Below are positions 11,093 through 23,240 of a stretch of DNA of 64,000 bases, in pieces. The notes under the pieces are model-generated. The model did not search any database and was not told the origin of the DNA. It worked only from the letters and a program-made list of their open reading frames with translations. The stretch lies in contig JABWDB010000037.1 in NCBI GenBank assembly GCA_019614645.1, positions 1,736,001 through 1,800,000 on the forward strand, read 5' to 3'. Origin of the DNA: Stratiolaelaps scimitus. Lineage: Eukaryota > Arthropoda > Arachnida > Mesostigmata > Laelapidae. The stretch's first letter is position 1; the number at the start of each line of letters is the position of its first letter. A program made the position numbers and the translations under genes.

Positions 11093-13136
11093 ACTAGGTA
11101 CAAAGAAAGGGAGAGGTAACTCTGTCGAGAGCAAAGACAACCCATCTGTGGTCGACCGACCTGCTGATTACTTCCATGTGAATGTTGACGTGCGCAGCTC
11201 GGCTCAAGATGAGCTCAATATACAACAATGGCGAATGTAGATTGCATTCGTATATTCTCTGATTTATTATCCTGTTGCTGATTTGACGTGGGCTCATGTT
11301 GTCGAGCAGGATAAATCGATATGTTGGCTCCGCCACACCCCGAGTAGCCGTCACGCTGTCGCTATTTGGCCGAGCCTCTGACTTTAGCCAAATGTTCCGT
11401 CGAGATTCTCGGACCTCTATAAGCTGACGTTGGATGATCATTACAACACCGTACACTGCTACATAGGCGAGAAATGGCGTCGAATAGACGGACATGCTAA
11501 TGTTGAAGATGGTGGTGGTGGTGGTGTTCGTGGTGCAGATGATTCGGTCAGCCACGCGAGCCGATCGAATCTCACGAATGGCCACGTGTGAAGCTCGCAT
11601 GAAGAGCTCTTATCACCATGCATCTCTCGTAGGTTTGCTTACGCGATCCGTCGATGCGGTCGGCCTCCCTATTTTGCAAAAACACTCTTTACACGTATAT
11701 AAAATATAGGCATTATATAGAAAAGTTAAGGGGCAACAACGGCGAGTGATGTCCTTTTTGCAGTCAGTCTTCGGGTAAATCACGTTCGTCTCGTTGTCCG
11801 GTACAGACATCTAGAGCATATAGCCACAGCGGTAAAAGCTAGCTATCTTGGGTATCACCTGCAGGGCGTTGTGGGTTGCTATTTACTGGTGATTACAACG
11901 AATGACTCTCTCGTCTGTCGTGTGACGCCCAATTGATGGCCCAGCTGAGCTTCCCTTCGTCGTGGGAACGGAAATAGACAGTTCTGTCAAATCCAGCAGA
12001 GAAGCGCCATTTTGGGGAATTTCACCTGGATACATAGGGATTGTACGGGCGTGGCGTACACGAAAACGAATTCGAGAATCTAGTAAGCTTAACGCTTCGA
12101 ACATCTATGAACGTGTTATACCGTATCGAAATTGGTAATTACCCAAATCGGCTAGTTCGTTGTACTAGGTAACGGGTTTACATTGTATGGCCGAAGTGTT
12201 GGTAAATTTCGCTCTCTATTGTCTACCAAGTAGGTGTCAAGTACAGCTACGATATACCATGTCTAATGCGGGCTAAGAGCGAAATCGAAAATGCTATATA
12301 CCGCTACCGGGTCTGAACTGCCTCCCTACTCCTTAAGGCCCATCAGCTTCTATCCAGCAGATCTCCCAAGGGGTCGCAGTGGGCACCGTGGGTCGATCTG
12401 CGTCGTCTCCCTTCGGATCAGGCCTGCTTGTCTGCCTTCAGCCTTTGATGGAGAGCGACACGAGGCCAGGGGATCGTCGGGAGTATCAAGTGTTCAATGG
12501 TAATGTGCAAGAGAGGGCTCTCATAGCAAACGCTTGATGTTGCTGTATACGCCCGTATCCGCCCCTCCTCCAATAGTACATAATGCTCCGACTATCAGGC
12601 TGAATGGTCCGCGACACAATCGCACCCCACCGAAGCATCATACATATAGCAATCACGAAGAGGGTGTGCCGCCTTTTCGCGAGCAACACCGGCGGGACGG
12701 ATAATGTCTCCATCGAGCAGAGACATCACCACAAGAGAGTGTCCGATGCTTTCATTTGATAATTCTGCAGTCAGCGATCCGCCGATGCATCTCATCATTT
12801 TCTCCCCGCTGCGGAGATTACAGCGACATTTCGTCTATCGTTCGCCCGAATGGCCCCAATATGGCCCGTTCGCGAAAACGCAGCGAACTTGTCGATTAGC
12901 TTTGATGTCTCGAGGCAGAGGAGGACTTAACTTTTCGTCAGAGCGGTGGAAACATTGGCATAATGATAGCGCGGCTAATGATACAATGCAGCACATTACG
13001 TCGGATGTTCCATGGTGGACTTTTCATCGCAGTTCAGAATTCAACTCATCAACTAATTAGTTAAGCTTGTTTTCTGTTTGTTTTTCTTCCTAATTGTATA
13101 GTGCGCTGTGCTATTTTTGACGTAAAGACCCAGCGG
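11093..13136. other. Gene-free stretch with one long open frame
   Basis: No gene is supported. The minus-strand frame 11094-11600 (168 codons) starts just beyond a SINE-A head. It has little low-complexity sequence and one hydrophobic segment, but no recognisable domain and no clear splice sites. The plus-strand frame 12704-13060 is likewise unrecognised. Confidence 0.5.
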
Positions 13137-13320
13137 TGAAGGTTTTACTGGTTTCAACAATTTTTTTAGGTAACGGTTTCACTGGTTGATTTACAGGAAG
13201 TGCTGTTTTACAATGCTAAATTCATTTCTCCGTATGTCAGCAGGTCGCGGGACTCGAACCTGTGGCCTCCAGTTTTCGACGCCAGCGACTTAGGCCATCC
13301 ACCTAGGCCACTGTGCTGAT
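13137..13320 (-). mobile_element. SINE-B, near full length
   Basis: Read on the minus strand: head CATCAGCACAGTGGCCTAGG, B-box GGTTCGAGTCCCGCGACCTG, body, then the AATAAACC-type tail, which is imperfect and partly duplicated (two TTTACTGGTTT-like units on the plus strand). Confidence 0.85.
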
Positions 13321-13645
13321 GAAATAAGAAAACGCATAGAAGTTTCAAATATGCAAATGTGTATCTTGCTCCAATTTCACCATCATTCGTTTCACAAACA
13401 GACCTAACAAATGTTCATATTTTCTGAACTAAATACATATATTATATATTTATAACTGAATATATACATATATATATATATGTTTGAAAAAAAAATTCGT
13501 TTTGTTATCAATCTGCCAGTGATCAGTGTTGGACGAGAACGAAAGAATACTAATAATAATTGTTGTGATAATGATCAATAAATATATCTGGGCCTGATAC
13601 TAAAATAATCATAGTATGTACATGAGGATTGATATATCGACGATT
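13321..13645. other. AT-rich gene-free stretch
   Basis: It contains a TA array at 13461-13481 and scattered TAA units. Nothing else is recognised. Confidence 0.6.
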
Positions 13646-13735
13646 GTTTCTCGAACTGACTCTTAGCTGTTCCCCTATCTGACAGGCCTCAGCTAATAGT
13701 AACAATAATAGTAAAACCTTTTAGGTATTAATACT
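13646..13735 (-). mobile_element. SINE-A 3' fragment with small insertion
   Basis: CTCGAACTGACTCTTAGCTG and TTCCCCTATCTGACAGGCC match the SINE-A tail. About 20 bases of AATAGTAACAATAATAG-type sequence interrupt it before CCTTTTAGGTATTA. Confidence 0.75.
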
Positions 13736-13765
13736 AGAATTGATATGTCAAAAGGTTCCAGGTAT

Positions 13766-13789
13766 CATATATATATATATATGTATATA
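13766..13789. repeat. (TA)n microsatellite
   Basis: About 12 TA units. Confidence 0.9.
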
Positions 13790-14140
13790 CAAGGGCTACA
13801 AGTGATTCTTCTAACCTTGCCAATTTCCCAGTCAATCCGATCTGTGACGAAGTGTACTTATCATTATTAACTACTCGACTACCGGGTCATAACATTGGTG
13901 ACGAGGTACGAGTCGGACCATAAGCACAACAAGTTGTACCAATCATAATAATAATAATAATGACAATATACGTTCAAGATCACTTTAATGAGTGATTGCA
14001 ATATTGTTCATGCTATATATATAATTCTTTTTTAATAGACGAGGCTTAAATACATCATTTGTAGGCCTGTGAAATGTGTGATCTATAGAGATAATGACAA
14101 AACTATACATAGCCCAGTTAAGAACGATCAAAGGTTAAAG

Positions 14141-14190
14141 GTTTTCGGGCTGACTCTCAGCCAACATTTAACGTCCACGGTACTGCTTCT
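14141..14190 (-). mobile_element. SINE-C 3' fragment with likely target duplication
   Basis: TTTTCGGGCTGACTCTCAGCC and AACATTTAACGTCCACGGTAC match the SINE-C tail. AGAACGATCAAAG (14121-14133) and AGAACTATCAAAG (14191-14203) flank it with one mismatch, consistent with an old target-site duplication around a 5'-truncated copy. Confidence 0.75.
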
Positions 14191-14203
14191 AGAACTATCA
14201 AAG

Positions 14204-14788
14204 CCCTAGTATTCTCAATGAAACATTGTAGAATATTTTCGAATGGACTGAATACCTTACGACCAACATAAATTCGGTGTGTAATACACCTGGCTACAGG
14301 ACGTTCCCCAGGAGTGCAAAAAAACGATTCTAAGAGCGTCTTGTGCAACGGATATAAATCTTTACATCATTTTTTTTGTTTGTCTTCCATTACTAATGTC
14401 TGCTAGTAATGTATGGCACCCATCAGCGTACACCGATGGAGAGGGATCGACGTAAAATTGTACGGTTGACGTAAAACGTTTACGTCCCGAGAGAATCTGC
14501 CCGAAAGCATTTAGCTGTCAGTAGCAAGAGGAACGTCCGCGTCAGTGTGAATTATAATGAATTGTCCGAAATGTGTTTGCACGTCACATCTGAATCAACA
14601 ATAACGAGTGAATTGAGCGAATTGTCATAAAATACAATTCGCCTTTAACTGATTTTGATATAATTCTATTTCTGTAGGTTTCAGACGAACGTGGCTGAAG
14701 CGGATAGACATTGTGTCTTATCCGACGGCTCAGGGGGCTTCCATGACGTCGAGCCTATATACAGACATACAGACACACACACACTCAA

Positions 14789-14820
<32 letters not shown>

Positions 14821-15049
14821 CCAGAAATGAGCCGGAAGTTTGTGGACACAATCCTCCGGTGTCCTCGATTCAATTTTGTGAAGTTGCTCCCTTAGTCCTC
14901 TTTAGTTATCAGTATCTGTTGTCTTCTAAAGTATAGAAAAATGGAGACAAAGATCGCTTATTGTCACAGCGTGATCATCGACAACAGCCCCTGTGAGCTA
15001 CTGGATTTCGAGTCTACGAGCGACTCTCAGTGGGCGCTGAGTTAACTGT
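14204..15049. other. Gene-free stretch with compound CA/TA array
   Basis: It contains a compound CA then TA array at 14774-14820. No gene is recognised. Confidence 0.6.
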
Positions 15050-16274
15050 CAAGGAGATGATGGCTAAGTACGGATCGGCGAGCAAGCGGCGGCGGAGGCG
15101 GCGGCGTCGTCGTTGTCAGACCAACGACGTCACACCTCTAGACCAGTAGTGGGAGCAGAAGTAGTAGCAGCAGCTACTTACCAACGAATCTGCCTACTCA
15201 GAGCTTCATGCGTAGGTACGTAGTGCCCCGTTGATCGTTGCTGGGAGGTGTGCGGCAGCTATCGAACGAGTCCCGGGGCTGGCTGCCCGAATGCCACCAA
15301 GCCGGTCTCACGACTATACGATGGTGGTATACGGCCCATGGGGTGTTTAGGTTTATGGGTCTCGAAACCCATGTAGAGCAGAGGAGAAGCTGCCTATGCG
15401 ACGTAAGGGAGCGGCCTGTGGTGGAGTCGAGTCCGGCGCGATGGCCGGCAAGATAGGGTTAATATGATATTACTTCGTCGTCCGATGAGATGGAGTCCAC
15501 CAAGAGCGACAGTACTAGAGAGGCAGCACGGTGGCCGATAGGATTAGTCTTGCCATCTCTCCCCCTCCCCCCCCCCCCGTCCCTAATTGGCCAATGAAGT
15601 GGGTCGACAGAAAGATACACAGGCAGACATAGCAGCATTGATCTCACTCTCTCTCTCTCTGGCTAACGCCCCTGCTGGCTTGCTTGCCGACCCGCATGTG
15701 GCGGGTGCCGTCGCCAGGAGCACGATGGGTGGCACGAAAGGACGGACGGACGGACGGTTGGTCGGTCTCACCAGGTCGGTGCAAGGCTTTGCACAAGCCC
15801 GTCAGTGGCGGGCTCGGTAACGCCGGATTGGCGTACGCTGAAGATCAGATGATGAACTGGCCCTATATCTCTCTGTGTCTCGCTCTCTCGCTCTCTCTTT
15901 TGCGCAGCTTCTTCCCTTCTATAACCCCCAATGCTTCGTTCTCCCTCCAGTGCGCAGGTGAGGGGAACTCCACGGGGTCGAGCCTTCTGTGCCAAGTCGA
16001 CCAACGAGCGGGACGACGGCGGCGGCAGCTCCTCTCTTAGCAGTAGCTGGCCAGCAAGCAGGGCCTGACTATGCGTCGTCTTGCTGCAGGGAGGGATGTC
16101 TATAGAGCCGCTAGGTATCTATAAAGTCCACTTGGCTGACTAGGTGCAATACGCGGCTGAGGTGGCAACGGCAAAAACGACGATGATCCTTCGAGAAGGC
16201 CGGTGGAGAGGGCCACCCCCCCCGCCCGCTCAATATAATGCGAGATGTGTTAGCATCGAGGGGGGTTCGCTGGG

Positions 16275-16302
16275 AGCTTCACAGCGAGTTAGCTGTGAAG
16301 CT
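16275..16302. repeat. Perfect 11-bp stem-loop
   Basis: AGCTTCACAGC (16275-16285) pairs perfectly with GCTGTGAAGCT (16292-16302) around a 6-base loop. Confidence 0.85.
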
Positions 16303-16306
16303 GTAC

Positions 16307-16384
16307 GGGACGTGGAACAGGGGAATTGGCTCTTCGCATGGCTCATGGGAGGGAGCCAATTTCCCATTCGTATCACTACGTCCC
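16307..16384. ncRNA. 78-nt foldback, possible small-RNA precursor
   Basis: An outer stem GGGACGT/ACGTCCC (16307-16313, 16378-16384) encloses an inner 13-bp stem with one mismatch (16320-16332 and 16353-16365) and a 20-base terminal loop. Size and shape resemble a pre-miRNA-like hairpin, with an asymmetric internal loop between the stems. I do not recognise a known miRNA. A decayed inverted-repeat element is equally possible. Confidence 0.25.
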
Positions 16385-16590
16385 TGTGATTCGCTTCTAT
16401 CGATATTATCTTCTCTGCCTCGTCGCCGTTGTCGACATCGACCGTGGCCTACGCAGACGACCCACAGCAACCGGGCTGCCACCGTCTCGCTCAGAGGGAG
16501 TCCAACTCGTAGTTCACTGCCCATCCTGTGAATAATGTTTCTCGGTGCACAGCTGCCCCGCTGTGCGTTAGGAAAGACCATTGTGGAAAA

Positions 16591-17219
16591 ACGAACGAAA
16601 TTACAAACGCCTCACGGGTAGCGTAGCTTTCGTAGTCTTAGACGCTATAAAGATCATCTTTTAGGTTCGGCGGTCCTACACGTGAAGCCTCTGTAATGTT
16701 TGAAGTGGCAAGACTTGATTAAAATTAAGCATTGTTGTTGTCGTTGTTGTTGTAGTTGTTGTTGTCTGTTTGTTGGTTGTTATTGTTAAACGAGACATAT
16801 GAACGGCTGCTGCGGTGTTTATCTGTCGATATAACTTCGCGTGAATTGGTGTTGACACAATAGAGCAGAGAATTTCGCCATTACTAACTACATATCCACA
16901 GTTGGAAAAGTGCAGAGTTGCGCACCGATCTCGTAATGACCAAGAGGCAATGACCACACCGAGAAGATTCGTCACGTCAAAGGGGGGGGTGCTCTTACTA
17001 AAATTTAGCGCTTTAGCGTTTATTTAGGCGCGATGTCATGCCCCTCATCATCCTCGAAACTGTGAATACGACAATGAAATATAAGGTCCCAGAAGTGTTT
17101 CGAGGGCAAATGGCGCTGCATATCTCTAACAAATGTCGCCAATTACAATGGGCTGGTTTGTTCACAATCTCCTCACTCGCCTCGATCTGTCTGTGCCGTC
17201 GTTCGTCGCTTCCTGCTTG
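16591..17219. other. Gene-free stretch
   Basis: It contains a short GTT-rich run near 16733-16765 and a G8 run at 16982-16989. No gene is recognised. Confidence 0.6.
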
Positions 17220-18760
17220 AGCGGTAGAAATTGGCGCAAGCGGCAGAGACGGCCCCCGGCTTGAGATGAGGCTACGGGAATCGGCGGAGGGCACGGTCCT
17301 CCTACTCCTGACGGCGACTGATCGCCGAGACGTTAACGGCCTCACCGAGTCAGATGACGTAAATTTTAAATCTCTGACGGGGTTGCAGCTGCTGCGGCTG
17401 CAGCAATCTAAACGAGTGCCGCAGGATGAATGTAGCCCACTGGGACCCGTTCGATTGAAGCCGTCGGTCCTCGATCCTCCCTGCGCTCGGCGAGCGAGGC
17501 TATTCTTTCAATGGGGCTGTTTTCCACCGTAAATCGGTGCTTTATTTTCCTACCGACCTGGCGGTCGGCCCGGCCCATCTTGACTATATACCGCTGAATA
17601 ATTTGAATTGATAATCCCCCGTTTCTGTGATACGACCACGCCAGTGGCAAAGTCGAGAGAGGGCGTCGATCGGATCTCCCATCTCCATGAACACTTCTCG
17701 TGGATCGTGGAGCGACTTTGAGTGAGTGAAAGATGAGTAGTGTTTGCAGGACTTCCGAAATATAGAATATAAGTACGAGTATCTCGACGTGGGTTCCAAG
17801 ATAGCCGGGGTTGGCACCTCTCAAAACATTGTGCATGTCTGCGCTTGTGGCGGCGTATTGTGCTCGCGTCTACAATAAAAGTGTACGACTGCGTATGGGT
17901 GTACCTGAGCGTGGTCCTACTCAATGAAAAGGCGAGCTCACCCAGCGTCCAAGAAAAAGAAGAAGTCGAAGAAAAGCAGAGGGAAAAATTAAACGCAATC
18001 CTTCCATAACGCATCTTTCTACGTTGCCTAATAGCGCCAGAATCTCAATCACTAATCAGAATGGTAATAATAATCAGCTGAGTGGCCATCAGCGTCTAAC
18101 ATCAATGCACGCTGTCAAACGGAATAAACGTATTTCGTTCTGAGGTGAGATCAATGGTGGCCCCACACCCACATCTCGGCGACTCCAACGACACGAACGG
18201 ATCTCGCTGACGAGCAGTTCTACGAGCGAGAGAGAGAGAGATCCAGGGCAGCGGTGCGAGCCGGGTCGACAGGAAAGACCGTTATGCCATCTGCGCGTAA
18301 CGAGCCATTGACTCAGAGGCTACCCCCGCTGCCCCCACCCCCACCCCCCAATGGGGGTTCTCAGTCTGACTATCCCCAGATTGTTCGTCGACATTTTCAA
18401 GCTACCCACGAGGACAGAGCCAGGTGTGTCCCGCTAAGAGCCCGGGAGCGCCCCGGAAGCCGTAAAGGGCTATAACTCAGGGCTGGCTCCGAGTCGACAC
18501 GACCCTCCAACAGCACAAGCAGCCGTCACCGCCGCTACCGCCTGTCCCGCACTGAGGGAGCCAAAAGGAGAACAGCAGTTCACACCTAATGGCCCCAGTT
18601 CGCCTGTCATCAAACAGTTGGCCCCGTCGGCATTGAGACCCAGTTACGAATCCCGTCAAGCGTGCTCCTTGCCTTCCTTGCCAGCGGCACCTCTGCCCCC
18701 CGGGGGGTTGGCGGGGGTACGAGGACGAGACGGTGGTGCTCTATTGAACGAATGACAATG
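17220..18760. other. GC-rich island with C-run cluster
   Basis: High GC with overlapping anonymous frames on both strands. It contains a GA array at 18227-18241 and the C-rich motif at 18323-18349. I recognise no domain. Confidence 0.5.
18323..18349 (-). other. G-quadruplex candidate on minus strand
   Basis: C-runs of 5, 5, 5 and 6 with spacers of 4, 1 and 1 bases. A following G5 (18353-18357) could instead pair with the last C-run as a tight hairpin. Confidence 0.65.
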
Positions 18761-19650
18761 TGGGCTAGTAAGTAAGTATGAAGTACAGGTGACTAATTGT
18801 CAGCCAATATAGATTATATTATATATATATAGTACACACGTGGATAAACGACATTGTAGTATTAGCTGTTGGGCTAAGGTTTGAGAATGCGCGTTCGTAT
18901 CCATTCATTAATTCACGCATTTTCCCGACTTGATGAGTTCGGCAAAAATATTGCTCAACTCGTTTAACTGACTGTATCGTTAGCATTTCACACAATATAA
19001 TAATGTTTTCCTTGACACGGTGTTAGCAGATTAACACGACACATGGTGTGGGTATATCGTATGTCATGCATCGCCGTCTATATATGCAAGCCCCGCAGCA
19101 CGACCAGCATAAAGGTACTTAGGTTTTTGCTGAGGTGTTAATTTTACGATAATTTCATCCCCGATGTTGAAGTTGTTGAAATTGGGCATGCTTTGCTAAA
19201 GTAAGCTTCATTTTCTTCACAGACGGTCCCGGGACCATTTTACAAATGGACCCGAGACCTTCTGTGACGCAACCCAACCATCATCAGCAGCTGCGACCTC
19301 GGTACGCACGCTTACAAACAAATCAACATATTCGAAATAGTTACAATTGAATTTTTTCTATTACATATATATACAGTAATGAGATCTTCTTGACTCTAAG
19401 GCTGTTGAAAGGGCACTAGCTGGTAAGTGTAAATGAACCTGAATGTAATGCGAGAGCAAAGAAATACAAAGACTTCTAGTAGCAAGATTGTTTTTTTTTG
19501 CTAAACCATATGGTTATTTTTGCTTAAGTATTTGAACCGGCGCATCCCTTTTCTGGTAAATTTTTTAAGCGTGCTCTTACTAGCCTGTCTGATAAATCGT
19601 ATGCGTCTATATTAATGTATAGTGGTAGACTGTGATTCGCACTTTGTTTA
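18761..19650. other. Gene-free AT-rich stretch
   Basis: No recognisable gene. Short TA runs occur near 18820-18831. Confidence 0.6.
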
Positions 19651-19728
19651 TCACCGTGCTTGACATATAAGAGAGTTTAAGCATTGTAAACTTGGAACTC
19701 CTTTAATAAACCAATAAAGCTTTACCTT
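19651..19728 (+). mobile_element. SINE-B 3' fragment
   Basis: TGACATATAAGAGAGTTTAAGC, ATTGTAAACTTGGAACTCC and TTTAATAAACCAATAAAGC followed by TTTACC. The tRNA-like head is missing or decayed. Confidence 0.85.
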
Positions 19729-19795
19729 GTGAATGATGCGGTTGTATAACTTGCCAGAAGGTTGAGGGATAATACTCGACGAGGTTGTTGAATAA

Positions 19796-19955
19796 AGTAA
19801 GGTAACAATTTTATTGGTTTATTAATAGAAGTGCAGCTCATTGACCATGCTTAGGGAGTTCCCTCATATATCATCAAGTCGCAGGTCTCGAACGTGCGGC
19901 GTCCGGCTTTTACAGCCAGAATGGACTTAGCCACCGTCAAAGCCAACGTGCTGAT
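19796..19955 (-). mobile_element. SINE-B, near full length, inverted to the previous copy
   Basis: From left to right on the plus strand: ATTGGTTTATTAATAGAAG tail box, ATGCTTAGG body, B-box complement GGTCTCGAACGTGCGGC, then CCGGCTTTTACAGCC and a GCTGAT end. It lies about 70 bases from the opposite-strand SINE-B fragment at 19651-19728, so the pair could form a hairpin. Confidence 0.85.
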
Positions 19956-20559
19956 TGTACGCTGAGGCAGTGTCTCTAGCTGGCCGTCTTTCCTCGAAGC
20001 CCTGCAGATGGAGGGAAACACGGGTCTAGTGGGTTTCTCAGTCCCACGCTAGTCGGTACGGCTGAGTAACACATATGCATCAAGCATTTTCAATGCCGCC
20101 TCCCCTCCGATAAAAAAATCGTTGTTTTCCTCTGAAGAAGCGCCATATTTACTGGGGCTTTAAGTAGGTGTTGCTGCGCACTGAGTAGAGTGATGTGAAC
20201 CACAGGACAATCTCTACTATGTTCGAATCTTTCGTTGCTGTGTCAAATTTATACAGTAAATTATCATTATTTTAAAGTAAGCCTTTTCTTCAGGTGCTCC
20301 GTTATTTTTCCCACCGTTCGCTTCTCTCTCACTATGCGCGATGACGGCGTCTCGAGAGTGAGACAATCTATGTTCAGCGAGGTCTGAACAATTTGCTGAG
20401 AAACATCATTGAAATCTCACTGAAACACATTTCGTAAGTTTAGCCATTTCGTAAGTTCCGATCAACTCGTCCCGATGAGCGAGTTCTTGAGATTTCGGCC
20501 TGCTTGTCTCGGAGTGAGCTTTCGTAGGCCTGCAATCTTTCCCAGGCATTCCTGACGCT
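19956..20559. other. Gene-free stretch
   Basis: I see no gene or repeat. Confidence 0.55.
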
Positions 20560-22504
20560 ATTTCGGAACAGTCCTATAGTTGAGCAAAAAATTCACAGCC
20601 CCGAATGCCGCACGCTTCCTGCCTCCGCGAATTCCAAGGACTTTGAATCCGAGCATCGGACCATATCTCACAAAGGCGCTGCGAGAGCGCAAACCTGCTA
20701 AAGGGGGATCGGTTCAGAGTGAGGTCCATCCCTCGACTCTGAGGCGAGAAACTCTGAGTGTGTGGCTGGGACGTGAACCTTGCCTACGAAAGCTTCAAGT
20801 AGAGGGGGGAATAGGAGAGGCTGAGCGGTTGCTTGCCCGAGTAGAGCTCTCGCAGCCCGGGGGGGTGAAATGCGCCACGTCCAGTGGTGAGTGTTCTTCT
20901 CCTGTCAATACTATCAGAGGCAGACATCGATCTCCTGACGCCTCGACTACCCCCTACTCGACAACAAACACGAGGGCATTTCGCCTGTTTATGAGATTGG
21001 CCAGGAGGTGTTGATCCACACACACTCGGGACTGACCAAGTGAACAGGCTAACCGTAGTGTATACCACAGAGGCGCACTCCTCCAGGATCGTGTTTGATG
21101 GTCAACACTCGTTGTAGCAGACACATCCGTAAACACAGAACAAGTATAGTGTCATCTACCGCTGTCTTGGAATGAGTCCAGGCCGCGATGAATCAAAAGA
21201 AATGGCTTCAGGAAACACTCCCTCCTACATCAAAGTGCCAATACCATACCGAGAGCTCCATAATCATAAGTTGTTTTTGTACTATACCATATCACATTGT
21301 TAGCCTTCACGAAGCGGAATGGATTACCATAGCAAGATACAGTAGACATTGGCGATTTCACTGAATGTCTACACTCTCAAAACAGCAACAATATCTCCTG
21401 TTGAGAAGAAGGTTGTACAAGCGTCTGCTCTAAAAGAAAACACGAATGAGGGCTGTAAATCGTGACTCATTCTTAATCATCAGCATTGCCATCAGCAATG
21501 TGAGTTCACTAACTCTTAGTGATCCTTGTTGCAGGCCGGATGCGTGGGGTCATACAGGAAGAGCTCGGGGATGAACCGCGAGCGTTTGCTTGGAAACTCA
21601 AGAAGAGCCTACCTATCGTGTTGGGGTGACCCGATGCCGGGGCGTCTGGCTCGAGAGGCGAAGTACTCGAGGGATCAGTACGCAAAGGGTCGGTCAACGC
21701 TCCGCTCAGCATCACAGAGCACAGTGCAGAGAGATAACCGCGCTCAGCAGCCCCGCGTGCATTGGTATCTAGTCGTAGTAGCAAGAGGGCATAATTGACA
21801 ATATGCTTGTCGGAAGTGCTTCGAGTGCACACCACTGCACTCCCTTATGGCCATACGATGGTAAGGGGCCGAGGGAGGTCGGCTGGTGCACAGGTAGTGC
21901 ATATGGCGGACGGGCGTTCGCGTCGGCACGTGATAGGTGCAATGAGAGGGCTGTTTGCACCCGTGTAATCCATGTGCTTATGGTCACACGGATTGGCTGT
22001 ATTTGGCCAAGGCACGTGCTGATGTACGACTATGGGTATATAGACTTGACTGGACGGCGACACACAATACCAAATCTCGCACGATATTCTCGCCTGTCCC
22101 TCTTTCCCTCGTCCGCTTCTTCCCCCCTGCACTTGATCTGAGAATGCGCGCCTATCGCAAAGTAGCTCGAGCAGTAGGAATTTGCTGTCTGATTCTTGGT
22201 CTTGGCTAGGGCGGTGCGATTTCACGAAGTTCGTCCACCGCCTCGCCGCAGGACGCCGTTACAAGCTCTACGAGAAATGGCGGTGTGCGTTCGTTAACCT
22301 TGCCCGCCGTCTCTGAACAAGGCATTAGTTTTTACGAGCGGCGAACAAACAAACCCGCCATTGGTGGGAACGGCACAGATGAATCGGATTTGTCCGCGCC
22401 TGATCCTTCGGATATCTGGACGACTCAAAAAGTTGAAGGATTCATTCCGTGCTTCAGGGGTTGAATACACTGAAGGGCTAGAAGATTCCGTGCTGATCCG
22501 AACA

Positions 22505-22600
22505 CAGGCTTCGAACCCAATGAGATTGGGGGAATTTTCCTACATTTTCGGTCCCCTGACCCCCCTCCGGTCGTCCAGTCGAATATATTGCCGGTGCGGT
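22505..22600 (-). mobile_element. Possible decayed SINE-A head
   Basis: CAGGCTTCGAACCCAATG and CCCCCCTCCGGTCGTCCAGTC resemble the SINE-A tRNA-like head (TTTGAACCC... CCCTCCGGTCTAGCAGTCC), separated by about 35 extra bases. No SINE-A body is visible next to it, so this is weak. Confidence 0.35.
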
Positions 22601-23208
22601 CTCTGCTCTTAGTTCCCCCCAAATACGGAATACCTCCCATGTCTGCTAGATGTCGAGTCTGGCACCCCTGTGCGCTGCGTGCGGCGTCCCAATACGAATA
22701 CCTAGAGCTATCGGGCAGCGGGAAGATCCATCGGAGAAGCCATGCGACTGTGAAACCCTAGCTGGCCTTCGAGAACTGCATAACTGCAAGGTGTACATAT
22801 ATATCTTGCTCTATTCACCTTCCATAATAATAATTACCCGTCTTATATCTTTCTACAGGATGCACCTATTAGAAAGCGCGAACTTTGAGTATCGCGTCGA
22901 TACAGGTGTACTTCTCCTTGACACAGATGGCTCGTCACAAACGATTTCATACGAGATATCATTGAGAGGGAGAATGGTATAGCGCCTATTGGCTCACAAA
23001 CTGATTTATACAGTAGTGCACTTTTCTCAGATATTCAGGCGACTCTGAAAAGAATCTTGACCAAACTCCAGCAGCTCCGCCTGCCGCGCGCCCCCACCCC
23101 GCTCCTGTTCTTGTCCCGCCGCTGACTACCCGTCCAACAACACCAACAACAGGGAACGAACGCGCGCGCCGGCACCCCGCGAGACCCATATATTATCACG
23201 TAAAGAAT

Positions 23209-23240
23209 GGCTGGCTGGCTGGCCGGCCAGCCAGTCAGCC
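23209..23240. repeat. 32-bp palindrome without loop
   Basis: GGCTGGCTGGCTGGCC is followed at once by GGCCAGCCAGTCAGCC. The arms pair with one mismatch. It is built from GGCT units, so slippage followed by inversion is a likely origin. Confidence 0.85.

Larger units (their letters stand above)
15050..16590. other. GC-rich CpG-rich island
   Basis: GGCGGCGGAGG-type runs near 15090, a C5-T-C12 run at 15561-15578, GGAC/CTCT simple repeats and a hairpin cluster at 16275-16384. Open frames are abundant on both strands because stops are rare, and none looks like a protein family. A good minus-strand splice donor (GGTAAGTAG, plus-strand ACTTACC near 15176-15182) has no convincing coding exon upstream. 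This could be a promoter or first-exon region, but that is not shown. Confidence 0.5.

Noticed and set aside
19651..19955. Inverted pair of SINE-B copies as a single foldback transposon
   Set aside because: Each has its own SINE-B tail and they differ in length and subfamily features, so two independent insertions are simpler.
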